Shown: in pieces, positions 62,383-64,000 of the stretch
How positions within the stretch are numbered: the first letter of the stretch is position 1
Layout of the letters: each line of letters starts with the position of its first letter
NCBI RefSeq assembly: GCF_039544005.1
Contig: NZ_BAABKV010000001.1
Coordinates: 7,068,001 to 7,132,000 of the forward strand
Source: Kitasatospora paranensis
GTDB taxonomy: Bacteria; Actinomycetota; Actinomycetes; Streptomycetales; Streptomycetaceae
Length of the DNA: 64,000 nt
Direction: 5' to 3'
Translations under genes and position numbers: made by a program
Notes under the pieces: generated by a model
Database searches by the model: none
What the model saw: the letters and a program-made list of their open reading frames with translations, nothing else
Told to the model about the DNA's origin: nothing

Positions 62383-63183
62383 ATGGCCCCGACCGCTCGC
62401 CCACCCGGCCCGGATGCCGCCGCCGGACCAGCGACGGAACCCGTCACGCCCGATCCGGCGCGGGAGGTGACCGGCACGCTGCTGACCCAGTCCTGGCTCG
62501 ACCTCACCTTCCTGCACTGGGCGGCGGACCCGGCGGACGTGGCGCCGCTGCTCCCGCCCGGCACCCGGCCCGACGTGCACGACGGGATGACGTACGTGGG
62601 CCTGGTGGCCTTCCGCATGCACCGGGTGGGGTGGTTCCGGCTGCCGGGCGTGCCGTATTTCGGGACGTTCCCTGAGACCAACGTGCGGCTCTACTCGGTG
62701 GACGGGCACGGCCGGCGCGGCGTGGTGTTCCGCTCGCTGGAGGCCTCCCGGCTCGTCCCGGTCGCGATGGCCCGGCTCGGCTTCCGGCTGCCGTACGTCT
62801 GGGCCCGGATGACCATCGACCGGGACGGCGACACCCGCACCTACACCAGCGTCCGCCGCTGGCCGGGGCCGCGCGGTGCGCACAGCAGGATCTCCGTCCG
62901 GATCGGCGAACCGATCCCGGAGCCGACCGCGCTGGAGCACTTCCTGACGGCCCGTTGGGGCCTGCACGGCGACTTCTTCGGCCGCCCGATGTACCTGCCG
63001 AACACCCACCCGCGCTGGCCGCTGCACCGCGCCGAGCTGACCGGGTGCAGCGAGGACCTGGTCGCCGCCGCCGGACTGCCCCGGCCCGCAGGGCCGCCGG
63101 TCAGCGTGCTGTACTCGCCCGGCGTGCCGGTGCGCTTCGGCGGCCCGCTGCGCCCGCCGCGCCCGCTGCCTCCCGGGCCGTGA
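62383..63183 (+). CDS. DUF2071 (YqjF-like) protein
   Basis: A 266-aa protein with the DUF2071 pattern: QSWLDLTFLHWAADPADVAP, VGLVAFRMHRVGWFRLPGVP, FPETNVRLYSVDGHGRRGVV and ARWGLHGDFFGRPMYLPNTH. Related to acetoacetate-decarboxylase-like folds; function is unknown. ATG 62383 lacks a ribosome site; a TATGCT -10 box (62371-62376) is 6 nt upstream, so it is probably leaderless. Its 3' end overlaps the convergent malate synthase frame by 83 bp as written. Confidence 0.88.
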   Translation: MAPTARPPGPDAAAGPATEPVTPDPAREVTGTLLTQSWLDLTFLHWAADPADVAPLLPPGTRPDVHDGMTYVGLVAFRMHRVGWFRLPGVPYFGTFPETNVRLYSVDGHGRRGVVFRSLEASRLVPVAMARLGFRLPYVWARMTIDRDGDTRTYTSVRRWPGPRGAHSRISVRIGEPIPEPTALEHFLTARWGLHGDFFGRPMYLPNTHPRWPLHRAELTGCSEDLVAAAGLPRPAGPPVSVLYSPGVPVRFGGPLRPPRPLPPGP

Positions 63184-64000
63184 AGGCGGCGACGCGGACG
63201 AGATGGCGGGCGTAGGCCTCGGTGGTCAGGAAGGCGGGCAGCCGGTCGCCGAGCGCGGTCTCCCGCAGGATCCGCACGGCGTCGTCGACCAGCGCCTGGT
63301 CGGCGCCCTCGGCGAGCAGCGCGGCGCGTTCGCGGTCGACGAGCCGCCCGATCATGTCCCGGTGGCGTAGGCGCCGCCGGTGAGCCGTGAGCAGTGGTGC
63401 TGCCACTGCCAGAGCTGGCAGCGGGCGATCTCGGCAGTCGCGACGTCCTCCATCAGGCCGGACACGGCGACCGCGCCGGAGCCGCCGAGCCAGGCGGTGA
63501 GGTAGCGCAGGGCCACCGCGACGTTGGACCGCACGCCCTCGTGGGTGGGGTAGCCCGGGGTGCGGTGCACGGCGAGCAGGTCGGCGGCGGTCACCGCCAC
63601 GTCCTCGCGGCGACGGTCCAGCTGGTGCGGCCGTCCGCCGAGCACCCCGTCGAAGACCGCCCGACAGGTGGCGACCAGGCCGGGGTGGGCGACCCAGGAG
63701 CCGTCGAACCCGTCGCCGGCCTCCCGCTCCTTGTCCAGGCGGACCTTGGCGAGCGCGGCCGCGTTCGCCTCCCGGTCCCGGCTCGGGACGGCGGCCGCCA
63801 TGCCGCCGATCGCGTGGGCGCCGCGCCGCTGGCAGGTGCGGACCAGCAGGTCGGTGCAGGCGCGCAGGAACGGCTGGCCCATGGTGACCTGCGCCCGGTC
63901 CGGCAGCACGTACCGCCGGCCGTGCCCGGCGAAGTTCTTGATCAGGCTGAACAGGTGGTCCCAGCGTCCCGCGTTGAGCCCGGCGGCGTGCTCGCGCCGC
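63101..64000 (-). CDS. aceB: Malate synthase A, C-terminal part (partial, one frame change)
   Basis: The gene enters from the right edge. Readable pieces are EHAAGLNAGRWDHLFSLIKN, RAQVTMGQPFLRACTDLLVR and IGGMAAAVPSRDREANAAAL, then HPGLVATCRAVFDGVLGG and EGVRSNVAVALRYLTAWLGG, all typical of malate synthase A (glyoxylate + acetyl-CoA to malate). After GGAYAT the frame changes; one base near 63361 restores RDMIGRLVDRERAALLAEGA and the C-terminus. The start and the N-terminal domain are outside the window. The tail beyond AFTAREAAG to 63101 overlaps the DUF2071 gene and may be longer than real. Confidence 0.9.
   Translation of the reverse strand, partial: AARARRRAQRGTLGPPVQPDQELRRARPAVRAAGPGAGHHGPAVPARLHRPAGPHLPAARRPRDRRHGGRRPEPGPGGERGRARQGPPGQGAGGRRRVRRLLGRPPRPGRHLSGGLRRGARRTAAPAGPSPRGRGGDRRRPARRAPHPGLPHPRGRAVQRRGGPALPHRLARRLRRGRRVRPDGGRRDCRDRPLPALAVAAPLLTAHRRRLRHRDMIGRLVDRERAALLAEGADQALVDDAVRILRETALGDRLPAFLTTEAYARHLVRVAAFTAREAAGAAGAAGRRSAPARRASTAR

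Noticed and set aside
1..64000. tRNA, rRNA, CRISPR, insertion sequences, prophage, integrase and att sites
   Set aside because: No cloverleaf with conserved arms, no regular spacer-repeat array, and no transposase or integrase motif was seen on either strand.

Overview
The window is chromosomal DNA of a high-GC actinobacterium, most likely a streptomycete (Streptomyces or Kitasatospora). The evidence is strong G/C bias at third codon positions, RbpA, the order riboflavin operon - hisE - hisG - CNNM/CBS pair, AsnC/Lrp and YtcJ-like genes leading to lnt - fxsA - rbpA, a spore-associated SapA-like protein, GH19 chitinase, and RsbU/SpoIIE-type phosphatases. No rRNA, tRNA, CRISPR array, insertion sequence or prophage was seen.

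Layout. 0-7.4 kb: the end of a chitinase, a zinc-ribbon protein, a broken S51-like protein, a DUF1348/TetR divergent pair with two operators, a PPOX flavoprotein, a large AAA protein and a cupin/NTF2 couple. 7.4-15.2 kb: FMN riboswitch, ribE-ribM-ribBA-ribH, then hisE-hisG, a PH-domain membrane protein and two translationally coupled CNNM/CBS membrane proteins. 15.2-27.5 kb: DUF1275 protein, TPR-AAA (CbxX) protein, small P-loop kinase, acyl-CoA dehydrogenase, Lrp regulator, amidohydrolase, TetR, PAP2, apolipoprotein N-acyltransferase, FxsA and RbpA (sigma-R-type promoter). 27.8-37 kb: an FtsK-like membrane protein with a tiny membrane partner, ankyrin protein, GNAT, nucleotidyltransferase, secreted lipoprotein, a membrane-anchored XRE regulator beside two small secreted proteins, and an MFS/TetR pair. 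37-48 kb: truncated chromate transporter, DHA2 exporter, MOSC-reductase-ferredoxin fusion and two large secreted serine peptidases (S53, S8). 48-57 kb: a polar amino-acid ABC transporter preceded by a cysteine-rich leader peptide, then a stress-signalling neighbourhood (two PP2C phosphatases, STAS, MarR, DUF5709, DUF7144). 57-64 kb: FdhF/YdeP molybdoenzyme, divergent from a DyP peroxidase-encapsulin operon; DUF1345 and DUF2071 proteins; and malate synthase running off the right edge.

The best candidate for an exciting system is the DyP peroxidase with a C-terminal encapsulin-targeting peptide, overlapping by 4 nt a family-1 encapsulin shell gene and lying beside a divergent molybdopterin oxidoreductase. 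A second is the 30-residue leader peptide with five Cys in its last ten residues upstream of the ABC transporter.

A general caution applies. About twenty otherwise normal genes, including hisE, lnt and malate synthase, are interrupted by frame changes. Most are explained by one missing base in a short G or C run. This looks like uncorrected sequencing indels rather than mass pseudogenisation, and it creates false gene fusions and false long ORFs. For these genes I give the span of the whole reading unit and name the frame-change site.
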